In this document: one piece after another, positions 8,036-16,463 of the stretch
How positions within the stretch are numbered: position 1 is the stretch's first letter
Layout of the letters: each line of letters opens with the position of its first letter
DNA from: WHTI01 sp963826105
Lineage (GTDB): Bacteria; Actinomycetota; CADDZG01; WHSQ01
Length of the DNA: 64,000 bases
Direction: 5' to 3'
Assembly: GCA_963826105.1 (NCBI GenBank)
Contig: CAWGWA010000002.1
Location: 1 to 64,000, forward strand
Notes under the pieces: model-generated
What the model was told of the DNA's origin: nothing
What the model saw: the letters and a program-made list of their open reading frames with translations, nothing else
The model's database searches: none
Program-made: the position numbers and the translations under genes

Positions 8036-9183
8036 ATGACCGAGAACACCTCTCCTCGGCGGCCTCGTCGTCGTCGACCTGTGCCAGTTCCTGTCGGGGC
8101 CCTATGCGTCGCTGCGCCTGCAGGACCTCGGGGCGCGCGTCATCAAGATCGAGCGGCCCGATGGCGGCGATCTCTGCCGCCGGCTCTATCTCAGCGATAC
8201 CGAGATCGGCGGCGATTCGACGTCTTCCACGCCATCAACCGCTCCAAGGAGAGCCTGGCGCTCGATCTGAAGAACGCCGGCCGACCTCGCGGCGCTGCGA
8301 AAGCTGCTGACCAAGGCCGACGTCGTGCTGCAGAATTTCGGCCCGGCGTCATCGAGCGGCTCGGCCTCGGCTACGAGGCGGTCAAGGCGATCAATCCGCG
8401 GCATCGTCTACGCCAGGATCACCGGCTATGGCGAAGGGGCCCTGGGTGCAGCGGCCGGGCCAGGATCTGCTGGCGCAGGCGCGTTCCGGCCTCATGTGGC
8501 TGAACGGCGACGAGGACCAGGGGCCGGTGCCGTTCGGCCTCGCCGTCGCCGACATGCTGGCGGGCGCCGCCATCGCGCAGGGCATCCTCGCCGCCCTGGT
8601 CCCGCGGCATCCGCACCGGCAAAGGCGCGCATATCGAGACCAGCCTGCTGGAGGCCCTGGTCGATTTCCAGTTCGAGGTGCTGACCACCTATCTCAACGA
8701 CGGCGGCCGGCTGCCCAAGCGCGCCGCCTTCCGCCCGCCCACGCCTATCTCAGGGCGCCCTACGGCGTCTATCCGACCGCCGACGGCTATCTCGCCATGG
8801 CCATGACGCCGATCGCCAAGCTCGGGACCTGCTCGAGCTCGCGGCGCTCGCGCCCTATCGCGAAAACCCAAGAGCTGGTTCACCGACGCGCGACGCCATC
8901 AAGCGCATCATCGCCGAGCAGTCGCGACGCAAGCGCCGCGCACTGGCTGGCGATCCTGGAGCCGGCCGATATCTGGTGCGCGAAGGTGCTCGACTGGCCG
9001 GCGCTGATGGAGAGCGAGGCTTCAAGGCGCTCGACATGCTGCAGACGGTGACGCGCGAGGACGGCGTCGCGATCGCGACCACGCGCTCGCCTATCCGCGT
9101 CGATGGCGCGCGCGCCGAGCACCCGCGCGGCGCCGCTGATCGGCGAGCACAGCGCCGCGATCCGCGAAGAATTCGGCTTGTGA
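8036..9183 (+). CDS. CaiB/BaiF (class III) CoA-transferase family protein (frameshifted)
   Basis: Transfers CoA between organic acids. Family blocks are read across frames: GLVVVDLCQFLSGPYASLRLQDLG, then ARVIKIERPDGGDLCRRLY, HAINRSKESLALDLK, VLQNFRPGVIERLGLGYEAV, NPRIVYARITGYGEGPW, then RPGQDLLAQARSGLMWLNG, and GKGAHIETSLLEAL. The catalytic aspartate of this class lies in the block that here reads RPGQDLLAQA (PGQD). The C-terminal part (DWPALMESEGFKALDMLQTV) is normal, and the stop TGA 9181-9183 overlaps the next start (GTGA). There are about eight indels. The gene ends normally at about 380 residues. It probably activates the acid used by the neighbouring hydratases. Confidence 0.85.
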
Positions 9184-10295
9184 ACATCACGATTCGCAGG
9201 GGATGACCTGGAGCCATCCGCGCGGCTATGACCCGATGGTCGCGACCCGCGAGGTCTGGCATCGAGAAGACCGGCGTCGGGATCGCCTGGGACAAGCGCT
9301 CGCTGCAGGATTTCGAGACCTTCCCGGTCGAGGAGCTGGCGCGGCATACGACCTCATCGTCATCGACCACCCGCATGTCGGGCAGATCACCGCCGAGAAC
9401 TGCCTCACGCCGCTCGACCTCCCCGGCCGCGAAGCAGAACTCGCAGCGCTGCCGCGGCAGCGTCGGCCAATCGTTCCGAGCTACACTGGGAGGGCCAGCA
9501 ATGGGCCTTTCCGATCGATGCCGCAGCGCAGGTGCAAGCCTACCGCGCCGATCTCGCTCGAACGCCGCCGGCGAGCTGGGACGAGGTGCTGCGCCTCGCC
9601 GCGGCAAGGCCACGTCGTGCTGCCGATGCTGCCCGCCGCACAGCCTGATGTGCTTCTTCACCCTGGCCGCCAACCTCGGCACGCCCTGCGCCACCGGGCA
9701 GGGCGAACTCATCGCGCCGAGGCCGGCAACGAGGTGATCGCGGATGCCGAAATCACGGCGCTGATCGAGCCGTCGAACTTCGCCATGGACCCGATCGCCG
9801 TCTTCGAAGCGATGGCCGGCGCCGATCGCGATCGTGTCGATGATGCCGCTCGGCTACGGCTATGTCAGCTACGCGCGCGCGGCTTCCGCGCCGCACGGCT
9901 GGCCTTCGCCGACATCCCCCTGGCCCGCGGCATCGGCGGCTCGGCACTCGGCGGCACGGGCATCGCCGTCTCGGCCTACTCGGCCAATCGCGAAGCGCCA
10001 TCGACTACGCCTTCTGGGTCGCCGGCGCGAAGTGCAGCGCGGCCTCTACGCCGCGTCCGGCGGGCAGCCCGGCCACGCCGCCGCCTGGGAGGACGACGCG
10101 GTCAACGCCGACGACCGAGACTTCTACGCAAGACGCGCGCGACGCTGGAGGCGCTCCTAGGTGCGCCCCCGCCACAACGGCTATATGGCGTTCCAGGAGC
10201 GGCCGCCGAGCGGCTCAAGGCCGGGCTGATGTCGGCGAGGCCGCCACGCGCCGATCGTCGCGGCGCTCAACGGGCTCTAGCGGGAGAGCCACTGA
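9180..10295 (+). CDS. Extracellular-solute-binding-fold protein without a signal peptide (frameshifted)
   Basis: Reading across frames gives an ABC solute-binding (SBP_bac_1-like) fold: MTWSHPRGYDPMVA, DLIVIDHPHVGQITAENCLT, WAFPIDAAAQVQAYRADL, GKVVLPMLPPHSLMCFFTLA, MMPLGYGYVSYAR, ARGIGGSALGGTGIAVSAYS, AIDYAFWVAG and YAASGGQPGHAAAWED. The start GTG 9180 overlaps the CoA-transferase stop. The N terminus (VNITIR-GMTWSHPRG) has no hydrophobic signal segment, so the product should stay in the cytoplasm unless an indel hides the leader. No ABC permease or ATPase gene lies beside it. A TAG 15 bases before the final TGA is probably an error. About ten frame changes are present. Confidence 0.7.
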
Positions 10296-10738
10296 TGGAG
10301 CGGCCACGCCATTTTGAGGATACGTCGTCGGCGAAACCCCGCACGCACGGCCGCACCATCACGGAGACCGATTTCGTCGTCCACGCGGGCCACACCGGCG
10401 ATTTTTTCCCGCATCACATGGATGCCGAGTTCATGAAATCCTCGCCAATTCGGCCAGCGCATCGCGCACGGCACGATGACCTTCGCCATCGGCATCGGGC
10501 TCACCGCCGCGAGATCAATCCGCTCGCCTTCACCTACGGCTACGAGCGGCTGCGCTTCCCAAAGCCGGTATTCATCGGCGACACCATCCACACGGTGCTG
10601 ACCATCGCCGCGCTCGAGGCCGACCCGAAGCGGCCCCATTACGGACGCGTCATCGAGCAGGTCCGCGTCATCAACCAGCGCGGCGAAACCGTGCTCGCCT
10701 GCGACCACGTCTACTCGCCCGGCGCCGGAGCTGAATAA
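10295..10738 (+). CDS. MaoC-like hot-dog hydratase, copy 2 (catalytic pair present)
   Basis: A 147-residue MaoC protein whose ATG overlaps the preceding stop (TGATG). The segment HTGDFFPHHMDAEF keeps the Asp and His of the hydratase motif, unlike copy 1. FGQRIAHGTMTFAIGIGLTA (with one indel near 10,450) and YGYERLRFPKPVFIGDTIHT match the family. Two unequal MaoC proteins in one operon could form a hetero-oligomer with one active and one structural site (inference). It ends at TAA 10736-10738. Confidence 0.8.
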   Translation: MERPRHFEDTSSAKPRTHGRTITETDFVVHAGHTGDFFPHHMDAEFMKSSPIRPAHRARHDDLRHRHRAHRREINPLAFTYGYERLRFPKPVFIGDTIHTVLTIAALEADPKRPHYGRVIEQVRVINQRGETVLACDHVYSPGAGAE

Positions 10739-10814
10739 TCACACTTGTTTCCTAAGTTTCCTTCCGGTTCGGCCTAAGTGCCCACGCAACCGCTTGATTG
10801 CGAGCTAGTAAATT

Positions 10815-10831
10815 GCAACTCTATTAGTTGC
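10815..10831. promoter_or_regulatory. Inverted repeat upstream of a binding-protein gene, possible operator
   Basis: The sequence GCAAC-TCTATTA-GTTGC is a perfect 5-base dyad, extended by neighbouring A/T, in the 128-base gap before the next gene (10,739-10,866). An operator for a local regulator, or a weak RNA hairpin, would fit. The stem is short, so chance is possible. The gap also ends with a good ribosome site (GGGAGG, 10,855-10,860). Confidence 0.3.
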
Positions 10832-10866
10832 GCTGGACTACACGCCGGCGCTCAGGGAGGAAAACC

Positions 10867-11657
10867 ATGAAGCATCTTCTGGGAGGCCTCAGCGCCATCG
10901 CGCTGATCGCCGCGGGAACAACCGGTGTGCTGGCACAGTCGGGCAGCGTCGGCCAGGCAGTCGCCGGCTACAGTTTCGATGACGCGGCCAAGGAGGCCGA
11001 AGGCACCAAGGATTTCCATTCGGCCGACGGGCACTGACCTTCGCCATCGTCACCCACACTGCCGGCAACGGCTTCTTTGACCCGGTCTATGTCGGCGCCA
11101 ACGTCGCCGGCAACCTGATCGGCGCCACCATCCTTCTGCTCGGCTCGGAATTGCCGACCGACTACCGGCCTCGCGAAATCGAGATCCTGAACCAGGTCAT
11201 CCAGGATCCGACCATCGACGGCCTCATCATGACGACGCCGCAGGTAGGCGCCTATGACGAATCGTCCGGGCCGCCAAGGCCAACGGCATCCCGGTCGCGA
11301 CCACCAACTGGTTCGACCCCAACATCCTCAACCGCAGCGGCATCAGCCATACCGGCCAGGATGCCTCCGCGGCGGCGATCGCCGGCGAGGCCCTCGTTCA
11401 GTGCCTCATCGACCGCGGCATCACCGAGGGTACGATCCTGCGCGGCCCAGCGACACCGCGATGGGCAACATCGAAGTCAACACGCGTGTGAATTCGGCGT
11501 ACGAGGCCATCGTCAGGACGCTCGACGCCAACGGCATGCTCGACAAGTTCCAGGTCGATGCCGGTCCCGAGAATGTTGGCGTTCCAGCCGACATGAACGA
11601 CCCGGCCAATGCCGCCGTGGCCGCAAGGTGATCAGCGTTCTCAACGACGCCGAGTAG
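10867..11657 (+). CDS. Periplasmic sugar-type ABC substrate-binding protein (frameshifted, C-terminally truncated)
   Basis: The signal peptide MKHLLGGLSAIALIAAGTTG ends near VLAQS. The LacI/ribose-binding (Peripla_BP_4) fold follows across frames: TFAIVTHTAGNGFFDPVYVG, EIEILNQVIQDPTIDGLIMT, AAKANGIPVATTNWFDP, HTGQDASAAAIAGEAL, then MGNIEVNTRVNSAYEAIVRT and PENVGVPADM. The frame then reads KVISVLNDAE and stops at 11,655-11,657. Homologues normally continue for another 70-100 residues (the second half of the C-terminal lobe), and no sign of that part follows. The truncation coincides with the change from error-rich to clean sequence and is most simply a contig join. Confidence 0.75.
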
Positions 11658-11685
11658 CACCCAACCGCATCACCACAACCTGACG
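11655..11685. other. Probable assembly join between unlike sequences
   Basis: Left of this point genes are broken roughly every 100 bases. Right of it obgE, proB, proA and nadD are uninterrupted. The left gene stops prematurely, and the right side starts with a terminator and obgE, whose usual upstream partners rplU-rpmA are missing. The short stretch from 11,658 to 11,685 has no recognisable coding signal. Confidence 0.6.
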
Positions 11686-11708
11686 GGGGCCCGCTGGGCC
11701 CCTGTTTT
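11686..11708 (+). terminator. Rho-independent terminator upstream of obgE
   Basis: A perfect 7-base-pair stem, GGGGCCC with GGGCCCC, a three-base loop, then TGTTTT. It fits the end of a transcript that would precede obgE in its native genome (perhaps rpmA, which is absent here). Confidence 0.7.
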
Positions 11709-11722
11709 CATTAGGAGGCAGA

Positions 11723-12973
11723 TTGGCGTTCGTCGACGAGGCGAAGATCAAAGTGATCGCCGGAGACGGCGGTAACGGGTCCGCGTCCTTTCATCACGAG
11801 CCCTACAAGCCCAAAGGCGGCCCCGACGGTGGTGACGGAGGAGATGGCGGCAGCGTGATCCTCCGCGCCGATCGCTCGGTCGGCACACTGCTCGATCTTC
11901 GTGACCACCCGCACATCAAGGCCGGTCGCGGCGTCAACGGCGAACGGTCCCGACGCTATGGAGCGCGTGGGAAGGAACGCATCGTGCTCGTGCCCCCTGG
12001 AACCGTCGTGTACGACGACGAGGACGTGCTGATCGCCGACCTCGCGGGCGAAGGGGACGAGATGATCGCCGCCCAAGGAGGCCGAGGTGGCAAGGGCAAC
12101 GTCCACTTCGCCACCTCGACGCGTCAGGCCCCCGCGTTCGCGCAGAAGGGCGAGCCCGGCGACGAGCGGACCCTTCGCCTCGAACTGCGCCTCCTAGCCG
12201 ATGTCGGTCTGGTGGGATTCCCGAATGCCGGGAAGTCGACCCTGGTCTCTCGTATCTCGGCGGCGAAGCCGAAGATCGCCTCGTACCCCTTCACGACACT
12301 GGTTCCGAATCTCGGGGTGGTCAAGCACAAGGAGAAGTCCTTCGTCGTGGCCGATATCCCCGGACTCGTCGAGGGAGCCAGCACCGGCAAGGGACTCGGA
12401 GACCGCTTCCTGCGCCACGTAAGGCGAGCGGCGGTGCTGGTGTTCCTCGTCGATCTCGCGGCCGAGGATCGGGACCCGCTCAACGATGTCGACATCCTTA
12501 AGCGCGAACTGATCGCGTTCGACCCCGAGCTCGGCGAGCGGCCCTCTCTCATCCTCGCGAGCAAGATCGACGTCGACCCGGGTCGCGTCGATGACGTCCT
12601 CAAGCGCCACCCCGACGCGCATCCGATATCCGCGGTCAGTGGCGCGGGTATCGACTCGTTCGTCGAAACCGTTGCGGCGCTCGTGGACAAGGCTCGTGCC
12701 GATGCTCCTCCCGCGGTCGGATACGTCCGGCACGTAGTCAAAGAGGATCCCGTCCGAGTTTCCCGCGAGGACGAGGCATGGCGCGTGCGTGGCAAGCGCG
12801 CTGAGCGAGCCATCGCGGTTACCGATTTCGAGAACGAGGAAGCGATCGAGCGCCTGCAGCGTCGTTTGGTGGCGATGGGTGTCGAGCGCATGCTCGAAGA
12901 AGCAGGTGCAGTAGAGGGTGACGAGGTTCGTATCGGAGAGGTGAACTTCGACTTTCAGCCGGAAGAGCAATGA
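11723..12973 (+). CDS. obgE: GTPase ObgE/CgtA
   Basis: Essential ribosome-associated GTPase acting in 50S maturation and growth control. The glycine-rich OBG domain (VIAGDGGNGSASFHHEPYKP, GGDGGDGGSVIL) is followed by the G domain with G1 GFPNAGKST (residues 165-173), G3 DIPGLVEGAS and G4 SKID. A C-terminal OCT domain (WRVRGKRAERAIAVTDFENE) is present, as is usual in actinobacteria. The TTG start is fixed by AGGAGG at 11,713-11,718 and by the family N terminus LAFVDEAKI. Its stop overlaps the proB start (ATGA). Confidence 0.97.
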   Translation: MAFVDEAKIKVIAGDGGNGSASFHHEPYKPKGGPDGGDGGDGGSVILRADRSVGTLLDLRDHPHIKAGRGVNGERSRRYGARGKERIVLVPPGTVVYDDEDVLIADLAGEGDEMIAAQGGRGGKGNVHFATSTRQAPAFAQKGEPGDERTLRLELRLLADVGLVGFPNAGKSTLVSRISAAKPKIASYPFTTLVPNLGVVKHKEKSFVVADIPGLVEGASTGKGLGDRFLRHVRRAAVLVFLVDLAAEDRDPLNDVDILKRELIAFDPELGERPSLILASKIDVDPGRVDDVLKRHPDAHPISAVSGAGIDSFVETVAALVDKARADAPPAVGYVRHVVKEDPVRVSREDEAWRVRGKRAERAIAVTDFENEEAIERLQRRLVAMGVERMLEEAGAVEGDEVRIGEVNFDFQPEEQ

Positions 12974-14073
12974 GACCGGTACTAGCCCCCGGCGACCGGC
13001 TGGTCGTGAAGATCGGGACGACGTCTCTCGTTGGCCCGACCGGTCAGGTAGACGAGGCGAGGTTCGACGACCTCTGTGACGAGGTTGCGGCTGCTCGGAC
13101 CGCCGGCATCGAGGTCGTCCTGGTTTCCTCGGGTGCCATCGCTGCCGGTGCCGGACCGCTCGGGATGAAGAACCGCCCCGCCGATATCCCGTCGTTGCAG
13201 GCCGCCGCGGCCGTCGGACAGGGACTTCTATTCGAGATCTATGCACGAAAGCTTGCGACCCGCGGGCTGGTATCAGCACAGATCCTCCTCACCCGTTACG
13301 ACTTCATGCAGCGCCAGCAGTACATAAACGCGCGCAACACACTCGACCGACTCCTCGCACTCGGTGCGATCCCGATCGTTAACGAGAACGACACGGTAGC
13401 GGTCGACGAGATCCGCTTCGGCGACAACGATCGTCTGGCCGCGCTCGTAGGGAACCTCACCAGCGCCAAGCTCCTCTTGCTGCTAACCGATGCCCAGGGC
13501 TTCCACGCTGAGGACCCTCGGACCAACCCCGATGCACCACTCCTCTCGGAGGTGGACCGCATCACGCCGGAGCTGGAGCGAGCCGCCGGGGGCCGGGGTT
13601 CGGAGTTCTCGACTGGCGGCATGGCGTCGAAGATAGCGGCGGCCTGGGTCGCGACGTTCTCCGGGGTGGGCGTGATCGTGGGCGACGCCTCCGCGCACAA
13701 TGTGGTCGGTCGCTCGATCGCGGGCGAGGAGATCGGGACCTTCTTCCACCCCCATCCCACCCGCCTCAGCGCGCGCCGACTGTGGATCGCGTTCGGGCAG
13801 CCTCCTCTGGGAACCGTCACCGTTGATGACGGGGCGCGTTCTGCCGTCGTAGACGATCACCGAAGCCTGCTCGCGATCGGGGTTACCGGAGCGAGGGGGA
13901 CCTTCGACGAGGGCTCCGTCGTCGACATCGCCACGGCCGACGGGCAGGTGTTCGCCCGCGGACTGAGCCGCTACTCGTCAACGGAACTCGAGGCGGCGAA
14001 GGGGCGCCGGTCGGTAGAACCGGCGCAGCGCGAGGTCGTCCATCGCGATCAGCTCGTCATCCTGCTTCGTTAA
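12970..14073 (+). CDS. proB: Glutamate 5-kinase
   Basis: First step of proline synthesis: phosphorylates glutamate to gamma-glutamyl phosphate with ATP. The amino-acid kinase domain shows LVVKIGTTSLVG, VVLVSSGAIAAGAGPLGM, PIVNENDTVAVDEIRFGDND and GGMASKIAAAW. A C-terminal PUA domain (residues about 275-365, LLAIGVTGARGTFDEGSVVD) gives the long form (367 residues). It is translationally coupled to obgE by a 4-base overlap; proA follows 33 bases later, so the proline genes form one operon. Confidence 0.97.
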   Translation: MRPVLAPGDRLVVKIGTTSLVGPTGQVDEARFDDLCDEVAAARTAGIEVVLVSSGAIAAGAGPLGMKNRPADIPSLQAAAAVGQGLLFEIYARKLATRGLVSAQILLTRYDFMQRQQYINARNTLDRLLALGAIPIVNENDTVAVDEIRFGDNDRLAALVGNLTSAKLLLLLTDAQGFHAEDPRTNPDAPLLSEVDRITPELERAAGGRGSEFSTGGMASKIAAAWVATFSGVGVIVGDASAHNVVGRSIAGEEIGTFFHPHPTRLSARRLWIAFGQPPLGTVTVDDGARSAVVDDHRSLLAIGVTGARGTFDEGSVVDIATADGQVFARGLSRYSSTELEAAKGRRSVEPAQREVVHRDQLVILLR

Positions 14074-14106
14074 GGCGTAGGTATCCTGGGACCCGGAGGA
14101 GAGGCC

Positions 14107-15354
14107 ATGACCGATGTCGGAGATGTCTGTAAGCGAGCCGCGGACGTGGCTCCCGCCGTCGCGAGGCTGACCGGCGAGACCAAGGATCGTGCCCTGCGGG
14201 CGATGGCCGCCGCCCTCGAGGATCGAGCCGCCGAGCTGATCGAGCGGAACGCCGAGGATGTCGAGCGCGCCACGGCCGACGGCATCTCCCAGACCCTCAT
14301 CGATCGATTGACCCTGACCGACTCCCGGATCGCCGGGATGGCCTTGGGCCTGCGGGTGGTCGCCGATCAGGACGATCCGGTCGGCGAGGTAGTCGAAGGA
14401 TGGAAGCGTCCGAATGGTCTGTTGATCGAGCGCGTCCGGGCTCCGTTGGGCGTGGTCGCGGTCATCTACGAGGCCCGTCCCAACGTGACTGCCGATGTCG
14501 CCGGTCTCTGTTTGAAATCGGGGAACGCGGCCCTACTGCGCGGGTCCTCGACCGCGACGGCTTCAAATGAGGCGATCGTCAAGGTTCTGCACGATGCCGC
14601 GACCGGAGAAGGCGTGATTGCCGGTGCGATCCAACTCGTGCCCGGAACCTCGCGGGAGTCGGCTCTCGAGTTGATGCAGGCGAAGGGACTCGTCGATCTC
14701 CTCGTCCCGCGCGGTGGCAAAGAGTTGATCAAGAGCATCGAGGACAACGCCACCGTCCCCTTCATCATCGACGGTGACGGCAACTGTCACGTCTATGTCG
14801 ACGCGAGTGCGGATCCTCAGATGGCAACCGACATCATCCTCAACGCCAAGACCCAGCGTCCCAGCGTTTGCAACGCGGCCGAGACCCTCGTGGTGCATAA
14901 CGAGATCGCCGGCAAGTGGCTCGGCGGCGCACTCGACCTGCTCGCCGAGAAGGGGGTCGAGATCCGAGGCGATGAGCGCGTGAAGGCTCTATGGCCGGAT
15001 GCGATCGATGCGACCGAAGAAGACTGGGGGACCGAGTATCTCGACCTCGTCCTCGCGGTGAAGGTGGTCGACTCGTTCGATGAGGCAGTCGCCCACGTCA
15101 ATCGTTACGGGACGTCGAACGCGGAAGCGATCGTTACAGGTGACCTCGCGGCCGCACGCAGGTTCTCTTCCGAGGTCGATTCAGGGTCGGTGCTGGTCAA
15201 TGCATCGACCCGTTTCTCGGACGGCGGAGAGTTTGGTTACGGCGCTGAGATCGGGATCTCAACCCAGAAGCTGCACGCAAGGGGACCGATGGGGCTCCAC
15301 GCCCTGACTTCGGAACGCTACGTCGTGTGGGGCGAGGGTCAGATCAGGGAGTGA
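14107..15354 (+). CDS. proA: Gamma-glutamyl phosphate reductase
   Basis: Second step of proline synthesis: reduces gamma-glutamyl phosphate to glutamate semialdehyde with NADPH. It has an aldehyde-dehydrogenase-like fold of 415 residues. The catalytic cysteine lies in AKTQRPSVCNAAETLV; APLGVVAVIYEARPNVTADV and VLVNASTRFSDGGEFGYGAE are typical of the family. The ribosome site GGAGGAGAGG precedes ATG 14,107. The stop overlaps the nadD start (GTGA). proC is not in the window. Confidence 0.97.
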   Translation: MTDVGDVCKRAADVAPAVARLTGETKDRALRAMAAALEDRAAELIERNAEDVERATADGISQTLIDRLTLTDSRIAGMALGLRVVADQDDPVGEVVEGWKRPNGLLIERVRAPLGVVAVIYEARPNVTADVAGLCLKSGNAALLRGSSTATASNEAIVKVLHDAATGEGVIAGAIQLVPGTSRESALELMQAKGLVDLLVPRGGKELIKSIEDNATVPFIIDGDGNCHVYVDASADPQMATDIILNAKTQRPSVCNAAETLVVHNEIAGKWLGGALDLLAEKGVEIRGDERVKALWPDAIDATEEDWGTEYLDLVLAVKVVDSFDEAVAHVNRYGTSNAEAIVTGDLAAARRFSSEVDSGSVLVNASTRFSDGGEFGYGAEIGISTQKLHARGPMGLHALTSERYVVWGEGQIRE

Positions 15355-15953
15355 GCCGACCGGAACGCCGGATCGGGATCCTCGGCGGAACGTTCGATCC
15401 GCCGCACGAGGGACACCTGATGGCGGCGAGGGAATCGGCGGCCGCGTTCTCGCTGGAGCGCGTGCTGTTCGTACCCACCGGTCAGCCGTGGCAGAAGGAC
15501 GACTACTCGGCCCCCGAGGACCGTTTCACGATGGTCGTCCTCGCCACACTGGATGACCCATTGCTCGCGGTGTCTCGTATCGAGCTCGATCGATCGGGCC
15601 CCACCTACACGGTCGACACCCTGGACGCGCTGCGCGTCTTCTACGGCGATGAGGTGCTTTTCTTCTTCATCCTGGGAGCGGATGCCGCCCTCAACCTCGG
15701 GACCTGGGTTGGCCTCGATCGTCTCGCGGCCCTCACCGACATCGTCGCCGTCGAGCGGCCCGGGATCGATCTCGCCGGGCTCCGGGGGGGCGAAGGGTGG
15801 CCCGTGATCCACCGTCTCGACGTCGAGGGCCTCGACGTGTCGTCCACCGCCCTGAGAGAGGGTCTCCGGAGGGGCGAGGACCCGGGTCCCCACGTCCCTG
15901 CCCCGGTGACCGCCTACATCGAGGCCCGAACTCTCTACGGTGGGAGTGACTGA
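15351..15953 (+). CDS. nadD: Nicotinate-nucleotide adenylyltransferase
   Basis: Adenylates nicotinate mononucleotide to deamido-NAD. The nucleotidyltransferase motif GGTFDPPHEGHL lies near the N terminus, and the C-terminal DVSSTALREGLRRG corresponds to the ISSTxIR motif that binds ATP phosphates. The start GTG 15,351 is chosen because it overlaps the proA stop and leaves a short N terminus; GTG 15,327 is a longer alternative. Length is 200 residues, normal. The nadD-rsfS order is conserved widely in bacteria. Confidence 0.95.
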   Translation: MSRPERRIGILGGTFDPPHEGHLMAARESAAAFSLERVLFVPTGQPWQKDDYSAPEDRFTMVVLATLDDPLLAVSRIELDRSGPTYTVDTLDALRVFYGDEVLFFFILGADAALNLGTWVGLDRLAALTDIVAVERPGIDLAGLRGGEGWPVIHRLDVEGLDVSSTALREGLRRGEDPGPHVPAPVTAYIEARTLYGGSD

Positions 15954-16049
15954 TAGGGGGATATTTACGTATCCAAACTCGCCCCCGGGGTATCGTTGGT
16001 GGCTAAGTAACGGCAAGGACGAGCCCCGAAAGGACTCCACGCGACCTCA

Positions 16050-16463
16050 TTGAAGCTAAGCAAGAACGGCGCAAAGGCACCCGAGATAGTCCTCGAGGCT
16101 GCGGCCGCGGCAGCGGATAAGAAGGCCGGTCGTATCGCCATCCTGGACGTTTCCCAGCAACTGGTAATCACCGACTACTTCCTGATCTGCAACGGCAATA
16201 CCGAACGGCAGGTCAAGACGATCGCCGAGGAGATCGAGCGTCGACTCCTCAAGGACCGCAACCTCAAGGCCTACCGGCGTGAGGGAGAACGAGAAGGTCG
16301 CTGGGTGCTGTTGGACTACGTGGACTTCGTCGTCCATGTCTTCCATCAGGAGGACCGCGATTACTACGACCTCGAAAGACTGTGGTCGGACGCAGAGGTT
16401 GTCGAGTTCAGAACTCAAATGGAGGATGAAGAGGATGAGCCAACAGCCGCGGAGGCGACGTAG
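16050..16463 (+). CDS. rsfS: Ribosome silencing factor RsfS
   Basis: Binds ribosomal protein L14 and blocks subunit joining under starvation. The domain is complete: KAGRIAILDVSQQLVITDYF, TERQVKTIAEEIERRL, EGEREGRWVLLDYVDFVVHV and DRDYYDLERLWSDAE. The TTG start follows AAAGGA by about 15 bases, a weak ribosome site. An acidic tail (MEDEEDEPTAAEAT) overlaps the start of the next gene. The 96-base gap before it (15,954-16,049) holds no clear element beyond a possible promoter. Confidence 0.95.
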   Translation: MKLSKNGAKAPEIVLEAAAAAADKKAGRIAILDVSQQLVITDYFLICNGNTERQVKTIAEEIERRLLKDRNLKAYRREGEREGRWVLLDYVDFVVHVFHQEDRDYYDLERLWSDAEVVEFRTQMEDEEDEPTAAEAT

